Shown: positions 26,446 through 35,031, counted from the first letter of the stretch. The stretch is DNA of 64,000 bases from Halanaerobiaceae bacterium ANBcell28 (GCA_037623315.1 JBBJJH010000015.1:32240-96239), one strand, 5' to 3'. Made by a program: numbers and translations. Notes: generated by a model from the sequence alone, not told the origin.

Positions 26446-27936
26446 ATGAAAAAAAAGACTAAGAGGAAAAATAAAAGCTTATTTATAATAATATTTCTTA
26501 GCTTTATGATACATTTTCCTTTTAATTCTTCTGTTGTTTATGCTGATTTCGTTGATTATTCTGAAGTAATTGAAGAAACTGAGCAAATGATTCAAGATAT
26601 TCTTATAGAAAAAAATATTCTAGGATTGAGTGCTACTGTTGTAAATCAAGATGAAATAATTTGGGCTAAAGGATTTGGTTATGCAGACTTAGAAAATGAA
26701 ATAAAAGCCAGTCATAAAACAATTTATTGTATTGCTTCTGTAACTAAACCAATTACTGCTACTGCGATTATGATTTTAGTTGATCAGGGTTTAGTTGAAT
26801 TAGATGAACATATTATAAATTATATACCTCAGTTATCTTTAAAAGGACAGGATTATAAAGATATAAAAGTTAAACATTTATTAAGCCATAGTGCTGGATT
26901 AAAATATAAAGTAAGTTATGAGTATCTTTTTAGTGATACTACCTGTCTACTAGAGTATCTAAAGTATGAAACTCTTCTTTTCCCCCCTGGAAAAGGCTAT
27001 AATTATTCTAATATAGGATATAGTTTATTAGGCTTGATTATAGAAAGTACTTCTGGACTTAGTTTTGAAAAATATATTAATAAAAATATTTTTGAACCTT
27101 TAGCAATGAAGAATTCTTATATAGGCATGGATGAAATAATAGATGAAATTACGGCAGGATATTTTACTTATCCAGGATTGAGTTTACTTGAATCAATGGA
27201 AAAATTCGGGGAAAGGTATGCCTCATATGGGTTGAATTATGAAGATTACTTTATTATAAGAGGAGAAGGTTGTATAATAAAATTTCCCGAGTTAGATATA
27301 CCAGGTGGTGGTATATTTTCTTCTGTGGAAGATATTAGTCATTTTTTGCGTTTTATCTTAAGTGAAGGTAAGACTCCAGATGGAGTGCAATTATTATCTA
27401 AAAATAATATAAACGAAATGTTTTTAAATCAATCAAGTAGATATGGTTTAGGTTGGATGTTAAATAATAATAATATTATTGGACATGGCGGTTATTTTCC
27501 ACCTAATAACTCCTCTGTTAAATTTTCATCTGAACATAATTTAGGTGTAGTAGTAATGATAAATACTGATAATGAAAGTATGTATCAAACAATACAATCA
27601 ATAAGCGATACAATATTATATTCATTCATAAGGCCCCATTTATATGAAATTGAAGAGCTTATTTTTGAGTTTTTATCTTTATTAGAGTCATCTAATTATG
27701 AAAAGGCAGAAGAAATATTCTTAAGCTCAGTTTCTTTTCCTTTATGGTATAGAAATATAAAAAATCGTTTGAAAGAAAACTCTAAAGAAAGTAGTATTAT
27801 TATTGCAGATATAATTTTAAAAGAAATAATACAGAGTTCTACTTTTCGATATCAAGTTCATCTCAATATTGATGAAGAGGATTTTGTTTATATAATTAAT
27901 GTATATGGAGATGGTGATAATTATGCTTTCTATTAA
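26446..27936 (+). CDS. Secreted serine hydrolase (beta-lactamase/DD-peptidase family) with C-terminal tail domain
   Basis: 496 residues from ATG with AGGAGGT 9 nt upstream. Signal peptide (KSLFIIIFLSFMIHFPF, cleavage near YADF). Class C-type catalytic motifs: S98-V-T-K101, Y187-S-N189 and H347-G-G in place of KTG. It therefore belongs to the broad serine hydrolase group that includes esterases and D-amino-acid or peptidoglycan peptidases; antibiotic hydrolysis is not implied. Residues about 402-496 form the tail shared with the peptidase at 23353 (YEKAEEIFLSSVSFPLWYRN; FVYIINVYGDGDNYAFY). Two decayed paralogues lie 5 kb upstream. Confidence 0.88.
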   Translation: MKKKTKRKNKSLFIIIFLSFMIHFPFNSSVVYADFVDYSEVIEETEQMIQDILIEKNILGLSATVVNQDEIIWAKGFGYADLENEIKASHKTIYCIASVTKPITATAIMILVDQGLVELDEHIINYIPQLSLKGQDYKDIKVKHLLSHSAGLKYKVSYEYLFSDTTCLLEYLKYETLLFPPGKGYNYSNIGYSLLGLIIESTSGLSFEKYINKNIFEPLAMKNSYIGMDEIIDEITAGYFTYPGLSLLESMEKFGERYASYGLNYEDYFIIRGEGCIIKFPELDIPGGGIFSSVEDISHFLRFILSEGKTPDGVQLLSKNNINEMFLNQSSRYGLGWMLNNNNIIGHGGYFPPNNSSVKFSSEHNLGVVVMINTDNESMYQTIQSISDTILYSFIRPHLYEIEELIFEFLSLLESSNYEKAEEIFLSSVSFPLWYRNIKNRLKENSKESSIIIADIILKEIIQSSTFRYQVHLNIDEEDFVYIINVYGDGDNYAFY

Positions 27937-27961
27937 ATATTTTCTTAGAAAAAGTGGTGAG

Positions 27962-27993
27962 TCTTTATCGAAACTCAGCGATAAAGAGTTTTT
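27962..27993 (+). promoter_or_regulatory. Hairpin plus T-run abutting the patatin start codon
   Basis: A 9-bp perfect stem TCTTTATCG / CGATAAAGA, followed by GTTTTT and then ATG 27994. It looks like a terminator of the hydrolase gene, but the only Shine-Dalgarno-like bases (AAAGAG) lie in its right arm, so folding would hide the start of the lipase gene. Confidence 0.6.
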
Positions 27994-29208
27994 ATGATTG
28001 GTTTAGTATTAGAAGGTGGAGGCGCTAGAGGTTCCTATGAAATTGGAGCTTATAAAGCCATTATGGAATCTGGGATAGAGATATCAGGAGTGGCCGGGAC
28101 TTCGATTGGGTCTATTAATGCTGCTATGATTGCTCAAGGTGATTTAGAGAAGGCTTATCAACTTTGGCATAATATTACTCCATCGTCATTATTTGATGTA
28201 GATGATAAACGTCTTCATGAACTTAAGGAATTTGAAATAAATAAAGACAATATTTCTTATATGTGGAAAAAAATCAAAAAAATTTTTAAAAATAGGGGAA
28301 TAGAGTTAGATAAGATTAGGCGATTATTGCTTGAAAATATTAATGAAGAACTTATTCGTTCTTCTCAAATAGATTTTGCTCTAGTAACAATTAATCTATC
28401 AGATATGAAGCCTATGGAATTGTATATAGAAGATATTCCAGAGGGCAAATTAATTGAATACATAATGGCTAGTTCATATTTACCTGTATTTAAAATGGAA
28501 AAGATGGACGGTAAGTATTTTCTTGATGGAGGTATATATGATAACCTTCCTATTAAACTTTTGAGAGACAAAGGTTACAGCGAAGTTATAGCTATTAGAA
28601 CTCATAGTATAGGACGATTACGAAATATAGATAACGATGATATCAAAATCATTCATATTGCACCCCAGGAAGAATTGGGGAATATCCTTGATTTTACTCA
28701 AGAAAAAATGAGGTATAATTTAAAATTAGGTTATTATGATACTTTAAAAGTACTTCGTAATCTTAAAGGAAGTAAGTATTATATTGAAGTAGATAAAAAA
28801 GAGAAAGATTATATCAATACTTTATTTAAGTTAGAAGAAAAACAGATTGGGGAGATATCTTCTCTTTTGAACATAAAAAATACTGGAATAGGAAGTAGAA
28901 GGCTACTTTTTGAACATATTATTCCCAAATTGGTAAATATACTTGATATTGATAAAGATGCGAATTATGATGAAATAATATTGTCTTTATTAGAGATGGC
29001 TGCAAAAAATTTAAACTTGGAGAGGTTTAGTATATATACATACAAGGACTTGCTAAGTAAGATTTGTGAAGGCTATAATAAAAAAACCCGGCAGTATCAT
29101 ACAGAAGATATTCCATCCTTTATAAAAAATAATGATATATTATCACGTACAGTTAAAGAAAAAATATTATATGAGATTTTAGAGGTATTATTTTGTGATA
29201 AGACTTAA
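27994..29208 (+). CDS. Patatin-like phospholipase
   Basis: 404 residues. Oxyanion motif GLVLEGGGARGSYEIGAY at the very start, nucleophile S37 in GTSIGSIN and catalytic D178 in FLDGGIYDNLP: the full Ser-Asp dyad of bacterial patatins. Residues about 210-404 are an alpha-helical extension of unknown role. No signal peptide, so it acts in the cytoplasm or at the inner face of the membrane, probably as a lipid acyl hydrolase. The start is fixed by the motif even though no free ribosome site is visible. Confidence 0.9.
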   Translation: MIGLVLEGGGARGSYEIGAYKAIMESGIEISGVAGTSIGSINAAMIAQGDLEKAYQLWHNITPSSLFDVDDKRLHELKEFEINKDNISYMWKKIKKIFKNRGIELDKIRRLLLENINEELIRSSQIDFALVTINLSDMKPMELYIEDIPEGKLIEYIMASSYLPVFKMEKMDGKYFLDGGIYDNLPIKLLRDKGYSEVIAIRTHSIGRLRNIDNDDIKIIHIAPQEELGNILDFTQEKMRYNLKLGYYDTLKVLRNLKGSKYYIEVDKKEKDYINTLFKLEEKQIGEISSLLNIKNTGIGSRRLLFEHIIPKLVNILDIDKDANYDEIILSLLEMAAKNLNLERFSIYTYKDLLSKICEGYNKKTRQYHTEDIPSFIKNNDILSRTVKEKILYEILEVLFCDKT

Positions 29209-29243
29209 ATAGTATCTTAACCTAACTTTCCAAGTGAAAATAA

Positions 29244-29277
29244 AAAATCACCTATGCTAAAAGTAGGTGATTTTTTA
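29244..29277 (+). terminator. Terminator after the patatin gene
   Basis: Stem AATCACCTA / TAGGTGATT with a 9-nt loop and six T's. Confidence 0.9.
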
Positions 29278-29307
29278 TACGCAGACAATGTCGATAAAAA
29301 TAAAATA

Positions 29308-29337
29308 TTGACACACAAATATATTCTATGATAGTAT
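29308..29337 (+). promoter_or_regulatory. Probable promoter of lrgAB
   Basis: TTGACA at 29308-29313, with TAGTAT at 29332-29337 (spacer 18) as the best -10. This gives a leader of about 175 nt. Confidence 0.5.
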
Positions 29338-29381
29338 ATGAATGCAGTTTATAATTTCAATTAGGCTACATAAGTCTTTCT

Positions 29382-29412
29382 TATTTAAATATCTTCTTAA
29401 GATATTTAAATA
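29382..29412 (+). repeat. Long perfect palindrome in the lrgAB leader
   Basis: 14-bp arms TATTTAAATATCTT / AAGATATTTAAATA around a CTT loop, 107 nt before the lrgA start. No T-run follows, so it is more likely an operator or RNA regulatory hairpin than a terminator. Confidence 0.7.
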
Positions 29413-29518
29413 TTTCACCTTTACTTTGCATATGAATGTGAAATAATGTACATACTTTATGGAATTATCTTTTACATCTATATGGTAGATCTAGTATGTA
29501 AGACAAGGAGTGTTGTAT

Positions 29519-29875
29519 TTGAAATTTATCAAAGGTTTATTCTTGATTTTTTTACTTTTATTTATTGGGGAGCTAATTGTATCAGTAACTTCCTTGCCTA
29601 TTCCTGGAAACATTATAGGAATGATTTTATTATTTTTTTCTCTTGTGTTTAAAATTATTGAACTTGAAGATGTAGTTCCTGCAGGAGATTTATTACTGGA
29701 ACATTTGATGCTCTATTTTATACCTGTGTCTATTGGAATTTTAGCATACAGAGAGTTACTTATGGAAGGTATTATATCTTTTGGAATAATAGTAGTTCTA
29801 GCATATTTTATTTTGTATTTTATAATTGCAAAAATGATTGACCTATTTGTTTGTATATTTGAAAAAAGGAGTTAA
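29519..29875 (+). CDS. lrgA: CidA/LrgA holin-like protein
   Basis: 118 residues. Start taken at TTG 29519, 8 nt after AAGGAG; a GTG at 29510 lies on the ribosome site itself. Four membrane segments; the family signature LPIPGNIIGMILLF and VPAGDLLLEHLMLYFIPVSIG are present. LrgA/CidA proteins modulate murein hydrolase activity and carbon-overflow metabolite transport together with LrgB. The next gene follows after 3 nt. Confidence 0.9.
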   Translation: MKFIKGLFLIFLLLFIGELIVSVTSLPIPGNIIGMILLFFSLVFKIIELEDVVPAGDLLLEHLMLYFIPVSIGILAYRELLMEGIISFGIIVVLAYFILYFIIAKMIDLFVCIFEKRS

Positions 29876-29878
29876 AAG

Positions 29879-30589
29879 ATGATAATTGAATTTGCACAGG
29901 AGCCAGTATTCGGCATTACGTTGACTATAGGAGCATATTTTTTGGGATGTTTTTTATATAAAAAGAAGAAGATAGCTATATTTCATCCTATATTGGTATC
30001 ACTTTTTATAATATTTTCTTGTTTAATTGTTTTTGATATAAGTTTTGATAGTTATAATAATGGTGGCAGATATATCTCGATTTTATTGGGACCTGCAACT
30101 GTAGCTTTAGCCATTCCTATGTACAAAAAATTAGAGTTATTAAAGGAAAATCTGATAGTGATTCTTTTAAGTATTTTACTTTCTTCATTTATAGCTATTT
30201 TAATGGTAGTAGGATTGGGTATAATTCTAAATACCGATAATTTGCTTTTGCTTTCACTTATTCCTAAATCTGTAACGACACCAATTGCTGTTGAAATATC
30301 AGAACAAATTGGAGGAATAATGGCTTTAACAGCTGCAGCAGTAATTGTAACTGGTTTATTAGGTGGTATGTTTGGACCAGAGCTTAATAGACTATTTAAA
30401 GTAAAATCTACTATCGCTAAGGGAATGACTATGGGTATTACAGCTCATGGTCTGGGAACAGCTCGCGCTCTTGAAGAAAGTGAACAGGAAGGAGCATTAG
30501 GAGGTTTAGCAATTTGTGTTATGGGGTTTTTTACAGCTATAAATGCTCCAATATTGCTTCTTGTATTAGAATATTTTGGATTTATTTGA
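29879..30589 (+). CDS. lrgB: LrgB/CidB family protein
   Basis: 236 residues with about seven membrane segments. Family blocks: YFLGCFLYKK, LLGPATVALAIPMYKK, LIPKSVTTPIAVEISEQIGG and GMTMGITAHGLGTARALEES. It forms a membrane partner of LrgA; plant and bacterial homologues move glycolate or pyruvate. Operon with lrgA. Confidence 0.92.
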   Translation: MIIEFAQEPVFGITLTIGAYFLGCFLYKKKKIAIFHPILVSLFIIFSCLIVFDISFDSYNNGGRYISILLGPATVALAIPMYKKLELLKENLIVILLSILLSSFIAILMVVGLGIILNTDNLLLLSLIPKSVTTPIAVEISEQIGGIMALTAAAVIVTGLLGGMFGPELNRLFKVKSTIAKGMTMGITAHGLGTARALEESEQEGALGGLAICVMGFFTAINAPILLLVLEYFGFI

Positions 30590-30653
30590 GATAGATAATT
30601 TATCTTTAAAATATAAAAAATCATCCATTATAAAATGATATGATACTTCTAAT

Positions 30654-30706
30654 GTAGACAAGTCTAATTAATTAAACTAGACTATCTACTTGGAGGTATT
30701 TTTTTT
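30654..30706 (+). terminator. Imperfect hairpin with T-run after lrgB
   Basis: GTAGACAAGTCTA and TAGACTATCTAC pair with one bulge, then eight T's at 30699-30706. Probable terminator of lrgAB. Confidence 0.6.
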
Positions 30707-30755
30707 ATGCTATAAATTATTGAAAAATTATGTTACCATAAATTCTAAATTATAT

Positions 30756-30761
30756 GCAGGA
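30756..30761 (+). promoter_or_regulatory. GCAGGA motif upstream of the Nudix-GrpB gene
   Basis: GCAGGAATAATAATT, then TGAATAATATAG, 71 nt before the start codon. The same arrangement is seen at 20006 and 21854. Confidence 0.4.
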
Positions 30762-30831
30762 ATAATAATTCTTATGAATAATATAGATATATATATGAAT
30801 AAAAAGAAATAATTTGGAGTGGTTGATTATA

Positions 30832-31806
30832 ATGGAAACTGTTACAGAAAAGATAGCAGCTTATATAGTTAGAGAGACTGATGGGAATAGTGATGAACTA
30901 CTAATGTTTTCATTTAAAAACTTACCTGTATTATCATTACAAATCCCCTGTGGGTCTTTTTTGAAAGAAGAAAATATTTTTTATGCTTTAAAAAGGGAAA
31001 TATATAATGAGACCGGGTTAGATAGTTTTAAAGTAGTAAAGAAACTAGGTGAGAGAGAAAAGTATCATGATAATATCAATAAAATAGTTAAGAGGCATTA
31101 TTTTTTGCTTAAAGTAACTCAAGAAACTGATGATAAATGGGAACATGAAGTTAATGTAAAAGGACTTTCTTCTGGTATTGTTCTTAAGTACAATTGGTAT
31201 AAATCTGAGGAACTATTACTTCTTAACAATGAATTTCATCATTACTTATCAAAAAAGCATATACCAAGTTTATTTAATGAGAAAGCCATATTTGGTTTGG
31301 AAAATAAAAAGATATCTATAATGCCTCATATGGAATTATGGCGAGAAAAATTTGAAAAAGAAAAATCTTTAATTAGTAGAAAGTTAAATAATAAGGTATT
31401 AATAGAGCATATTGGTAGCACAGCTATTCCAGGTATGCCGGCCAAGCCAATTATTGATATCGGAATCGGAACTTCAAAAAAGGTAAATAAAGAGGAACTT
31501 ATTAAATCTTTAGAAGAACTATCGTATATCTATAAGGGGGAAAATGGTATCACAGGAAGAGATTATTTTGTGAAGGAATCTAGTAATAAAAGATATTTTC
31601 ATATACATATGTATGATCAGAGTCATCCCACCTGGAGTGATCATTTATTATTTAGAAATTATTTGATTGAAAATGCTGATGTAGCTAGGGCATATGGGAA
31701 TCTGAAATTAGACATATGGCGGAATCATAGAAATAATAGAACGATGTACACAGAATTAAAAAAAGATTTTATACAAAATATATTGCATGAAGCTAAAAAA
31801 GTATAA
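30832..31806 (+). CDS. Nudix hydrolase domain fused to GrpB/UPF0157 nucleotidyltransferase-like domain
   Basis: 324 residues from ATG 30832 (GGAG about 12 nt upstream). About 5-150 is a Nudix fold; its box is G-S-F-L-K-E-E...RE-I-Y-N-E-T-G-L, with Asn where the first Glu of the EE pair is usual. About 155-318 is a GrpB domain: HIGSTAIPGMPAKPIIDIGIG, RDYFVKESSNKRYFHIHM and the WSDHLLFRNYL stretch. GrpB domains have a nucleotidyltransferase fold of unclear substrate. The fusion couples a likely nucleotide-diphosphate hydrolase to it. A GCAGGA box precedes it. Confidence 0.85.
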   Translation: METVTEKIAAYIVRETDGNSDELLMFSFKNLPVLSLQIPCGSFLKEENIFYALKREIYNETGLDSFKVVKKLGEREKYHDNINKIVKRHYFLLKVTQETDDKWEHEVNVKGLSSGIVLKYNWYKSEELLLLNNEFHHYLSKKHIPSLFNEKAIFGLENKKISIMPHMELWREKFEKEKSLISRKLNNKVLIEHIGSTAIPGMPAKPIIDIGIGTSKKVNKEELIKSLEELSYIYKGENGITGRDYFVKESSNKRYFHIHMYDQSHPTWSDHLLFRNYLIENADVARAYGNLKLDIWRNHRNNRTMYTELKKDFIQNILHEAKKV

Positions 31807-32075
31807 TAAAATTATAGATAAAATCAGAAAAATATATTTTTAACTATTATTATGGTAATTACAATAATATTAAGGAGTTGGAAATAGAATTTTTTTAATG
31901 CCTAAGGAAATTAAATGCAAAAGTTAAGTATTTAGGTAATAATAATTAAAATTTCTAATAAATATTAAAAAATAGTTCTTTTTACTTGTAATAATTTTTG
32001 TAATTATTGTATAAATATATTATAATTATAACAAATACAAAATAATGGCATACGAAGTCAGAAAGGAAGGATAAT

Positions 32076-33056
32076 GTGAAAACTGCAGAACAAATTTTAG
32101 ATTTTGAGTTGGATCCAATACCAAAGTATATTCTAATGAGAGATGTATTAGAAATAGATAAAGAACGTGAAGATATGGTAGAACTTAAAAAGCAGGTATT
32201 AGAGTCAGAAATGGTAACAGATATAATTAAGGAGCAGTGGAGCGACGGTTCATGGGGAAAATTTCATAGTATGGCTGAATTACGCCAAAGTGAAATAACA
32301 ACAGAACAGGCCATACGTAGACTAATAGCATTAGGATTGGACAAGGATGATGAAGTAATTGAAAAAGCTCTTATATATATGGAATTTTATTTACTTAAGG
32401 AATTGGAACTTCGAGATTATAAGGAGAAGAAGTATGATTGGGAATTACTCTCAAGACTATTTGTAGCAACATGGTTAAGAATAATAGATCCTTATAATGT
32501 TACTGCAAGGGAAGTAGCAGAAAAGTGGGGGAAAATTGTTTCTTTTGCATTTTCAGGAGACAAGTTTGATTCTCAGGCTTATAAACAAGCATATTATGAG
32601 GTTCATAATACTCCAAAAGAAAAAGAAATACTAGGGATACAAAATTTTTATATAGTATCCATACTTTCTGGTATTCTATCAGAAGAGGTTGAGAAAAAGT
32701 TTATTGATTATATAATTAGTTCAAATAACGGAATTTATTATATATGTGAAGATAGTCTGAGTAAATTTCCTGATGATTTTTATTCCAAAGATGCTATTCG
32801 TTATATAAATGCGTATGAATTAATAAGTAAATATGACTATGGTAAATTTGTAATGAAAGATTTTTTGAAATGGCTGCATAACAACATATGTAGAGATGGA
32901 TTTTGGGATATGGGTCAGAAGTCTAAAGATACTATACATCTTCCGTTATCAAATACATGGAGAAAGCCAATAAATAGGAAAATTGATTGCACAATACGTT
33001 TACAAAGAATGTTGACTCAGATTAGGTCTTATTTAGAGAATAAAAAAATAGTATAA
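32076..33056 (+). CDS. Hypothetical protein with prenyltransferase/squalene-cyclase-like helical repeats
   Basis: 326 residues from GTG with AAGGAAGG just upstream. Soluble and alpha-helical, with DGSWGKF near residue 58 and Q-A-I-R-R-L-I-A-L-G-L following, which resembles the alpha/alpha toroid of prenyltransferase-like proteins. A second D-G-x-W appears near residue 273 (CRDGFWDMGQ). No catalytic residues of a known enzyme were recognised. The 269 nt upstream are AT-rich and contain a short frame at 31898 of nine codons only. Confidence 0.6.
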   Translation: MKTAEQILDFELDPIPKYILMRDVLEIDKEREDMVELKKQVLESEMVTDIIKEQWSDGSWGKFHSMAELRQSEITTEQAIRRLIALGLDKDDEVIEKALIYMEFYLLKELELRDYKEKKYDWELLSRLFVATWLRIIDPYNVTAREVAEKWGKIVSFAFSGDKFDSQAYKQAYYEVHNTPKEKEILGIQNFYIVSILSGILSEEVEKKFIDYIISSNNGIYYICEDSLSKFPDDFYSKDAIRYINAYELISKYDYGKFVMKDFLKWLHNNICRDGFWDMGQKSKDTIHLPLSNTWRKPINRKIDCTIRLQRMLTQIRSYLENKKIV

Positions 33057-33357
33057 GATAAAATTATGATATATTTATTACATAAAAATATAGATATACA
33101 AATGCGCTGTTCTAAAAGTCTTGCCTGGGGTGTTTAGTATATATAAATTAATCGGATATAATTAAATAGATTTAAGTAAAATAACGACTGTGATAGGTCG
33201 TTATTACGCTTTCTACAAATTTTTTAGGATACAAGGAGTAATATGGATTAATATTACATAACAGGAATCTCTAATTTGCTTAATTGGGATTTCTTTTTTT
33301 TTGAAACTTTCTGTGATATACTCTTATTATCTACTTATATTTAGGAGTGTGTATTAA
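33057..33357 (+). other. Intergenic stretch with two hairpins and a gutted gene
   Basis: A perfect 9-bp stem (AATAACGAC / GTCGTTATT, 33180-33205) has no T-run. AAGGAG at 33233 is followed by ATG GAT TAA (33243-33251), a two-codon frame, and then a terminator at 33263-33302 (AGGAATCTC / GGGATTTCT plus T's). It looks like a transcription unit whose coding region has been deleted. Confidence 0.5.
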
Positions 33358-33981
33358 ATGCATCAGTTAATTGATTTAAGTCATAATATTCTTGATACTA
33401 TGCCAGTACATCCTTGTGATGATCCAATCAAACTATATCAGGATAAGTTTTTGACTGAAGATAAATATAATAATTATAAGCTAGAATCAGGTATGCATGT
33501 TGGTACACATATTGATACATCTATGCATTTGACTAATAGCAAGACATTTATCAATGAAATTCCGTTAAATAGATTCATTGGTCAGGCTATTATGCTAGAT
33601 GTAAGAGGAGAAAAAAGAATTGCTTATAAGGAGAAGTATTCTGATATAGTTAATGAGGGAGATATAGTTTTGCTATTTACTAATCATAGTACTAAATATG
33701 GCAAAAAAGAGTATTTTACAGACTCCCCAGTTGTTTCTGAAGAATTAGCAGATTTCTTGGTTTCTAAAAAGATTAAAATGCTAGGATTGGATATGCCATC
33801 ACCTGATGAATCTCCTTTTACTATACATAAAATTCTTTTTGAAAATCAAATTCCTATTATAGAGAATCTGACAAATTTATCAAAGTTAAATGAGGTAAAT
33901 AGTTTTGAAATAATAGCATTTCCCTTAAAGATAAAGGCTGATTCATCTATTAGTCGTGTAGTTGCAAGGTTGCTGGAGTAA
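33358..33981 (+). CDS. Cyclase-family metal-dependent hydrolase (kynurenine formamidase-like)
   Basis: 207 residues. Zinc motif H47-V-G-T-H51-I-D53-T-S-M-H57 (HxGTHxDxxxH), the hallmark of the PF04199 cyclase/formamidase family, plus LGLDMPSPDE. Members hydrolyse formamide or cyclic amide bonds, including N-formylkynurenine and isatin. No kynurenine pathway genes are near. It lies 51 nt upstream of a creatininase-family gene, so the pair may act in sequence on one amide compound. Confidence 0.85.
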   Translation: MHQLIDLSHNILDTMPVHPCDDPIKLYQDKFLTEDKYNNYKLESGMHVGTHIDTSMHLTNSKTFINEIPLNRFIGQAIMLDVRGEKRIAYKEKYSDIVNEGDIVLLFTNHSTKYGKKEYFTDSPVVSEELADFLVSKKIKMLGLDMPSPDESPFTIHKILFENQIPIIENLTNLSKLNEVNSFEIIAFPLKIKADSSISRVVARLLE

Positions 33982-34032
33982 TATGATTCTATTTTATCAG
34001 GATTATAATTCCTTAAAAAGTGAGGGTCTTAT

Positions 34033-34725
34033 ATGAAGTTAGCAGACTTAACATGGATAGAAGTGTCTGAGTATATAAAGAAAGATAATAGACTGATAGT
34101 CCCTGTAGGTACATGTGAACAACACAGTCATCATTTGCCTTTGAATACAGATATTTTAGTCTGCGAATATTTTGCTGAATATTTATCAAATAAGACAGGT
34201 ATATTGCTAGCACCTACTGTTAATTATGGAGTTAATTTAATATGTGACCAATTATATTATGGAACAGCTAATATTTCAGAGAATACACTGCTGAATTTAT
34301 TGCAGGAAGTTATTGAATGGTGGGATGCTCAGGGTTTTAAGGAGTTTATTTTCTTATCTTATCATGGAGAACCCTTACATATAAAGGCTATAGAAAAGGT
34401 TAAAGGTAATTGTACTGTAATTGAATTATATGATATTGATTATTCCGGTATATTGGACAAGCAAGATAGTGTGAAACATGCCTGTGAAGGTGAAACTTCT
34501 GTGATGATGTATCTTTATCCCGAGAGAGTAAGAAAAGCTGAAATACTTGATCGTTATATAGAAGATGATCAATTTAATGAATATGTTAAAGAAAAACGTC
34601 TTTTTGATAGAAACAGTTTCCCAGGATGTGTAGGATATCCTTCGGCAGCAACCGTAGAGAAGGGTAAGGAAATTGTGAGAAGGACAGAAGAAAAGCTTCT
34701 TAATTTGCTAGAAAATAAATTTTGA
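34033..34725 (+). CDS. Creatininase-family amidohydrolase
   Basis: 230 residues. Metal ligands E29, H31 and D40 in VGTCEQHSHHLPLNTD; also FLSYHGEPLHI and CEGETSVMMYLYPE, the second metal-binding Glu region. The family includes creatininase, MftE-type peptidases and pyrimidine-pathway formamide hydrolases. A likely operon partner of the cyclase-family gene upstream. Confidence 0.85.
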   Translation: MKLADLTWIEVSEYIKKDNRLIVPVGTCEQHSHHLPLNTDILVCEYFAEYLSNKTGILLAPTVNYGVNLICDQLYYGTANISENTLLNLLQEVIEWWDAQGFKEFIFLSYHGEPLHIKAIEKVKGNCTVIELYDIDYSGILDKQDSVKHACEGETSVMMYLYPERVRKAEILDRYIEDDQFNEYVKEKRLFDRNSFPGCVGYPSAATVEKGKEIVRRTEEKLLNLLENKF

Positions 34726-34764
34726 ACTTTTTCGTTATAAAAATTATTTAAAAGATGGATTTTG

Positions 34765-35031
34765 ACGATATAATCCTTATTACCCAAATATGGTGGCAAA
34801 GGGATGTATGGTGATAGGGTTCATCAAGCAGTTTTAGAATCTGGTGATAGTATTACTGGTGTAACTGTACATATCATTGATGAAGAATACGATACAGGAC
34901 CTATTATAGCTCAAACTGAAGTTCCAGTTTTTAAAGATGACGATGTATCTTCTTTGAAAACAAGAGTTTTAAAGAAAGAACATGAATTTTTTGTAGAAGT
35001 ATTAAAAAGTATATCTCATATCTCATGGTGA
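34765..35031 (+). pseudogene. purN: Phosphoribosylglycinamide formyltransferase fragment (purN)
   Basis: C-terminal third of PurN. Before ATG 34804 the frame already reads SLLPKYGGKG after a stop codon that replaces part of the N-I-H-P-S motif; it continues MYGDRVHQAVLESGD, VTVHIIDEEYDTGPIIAQ and VPVFKDDD to the TGA. The N-terminal folate and GAR site, including the catalytic NIH, is missing. It has no ribosome site and no purine genes around it, so it is a dead fragment. Confidence 0.85.

Noticed and set aside
26446..27936. Antibiotic-resistance beta-lactamase
   Set aside because: HGG replaces KTG and the family is mostly esterases and peptidases; the sequence gives no support for resistance.
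34804..35031. A small intact formyltransferase gene
   Set aside because: PurN homology extends upstream past a stop codon and the catalytic half is missing.
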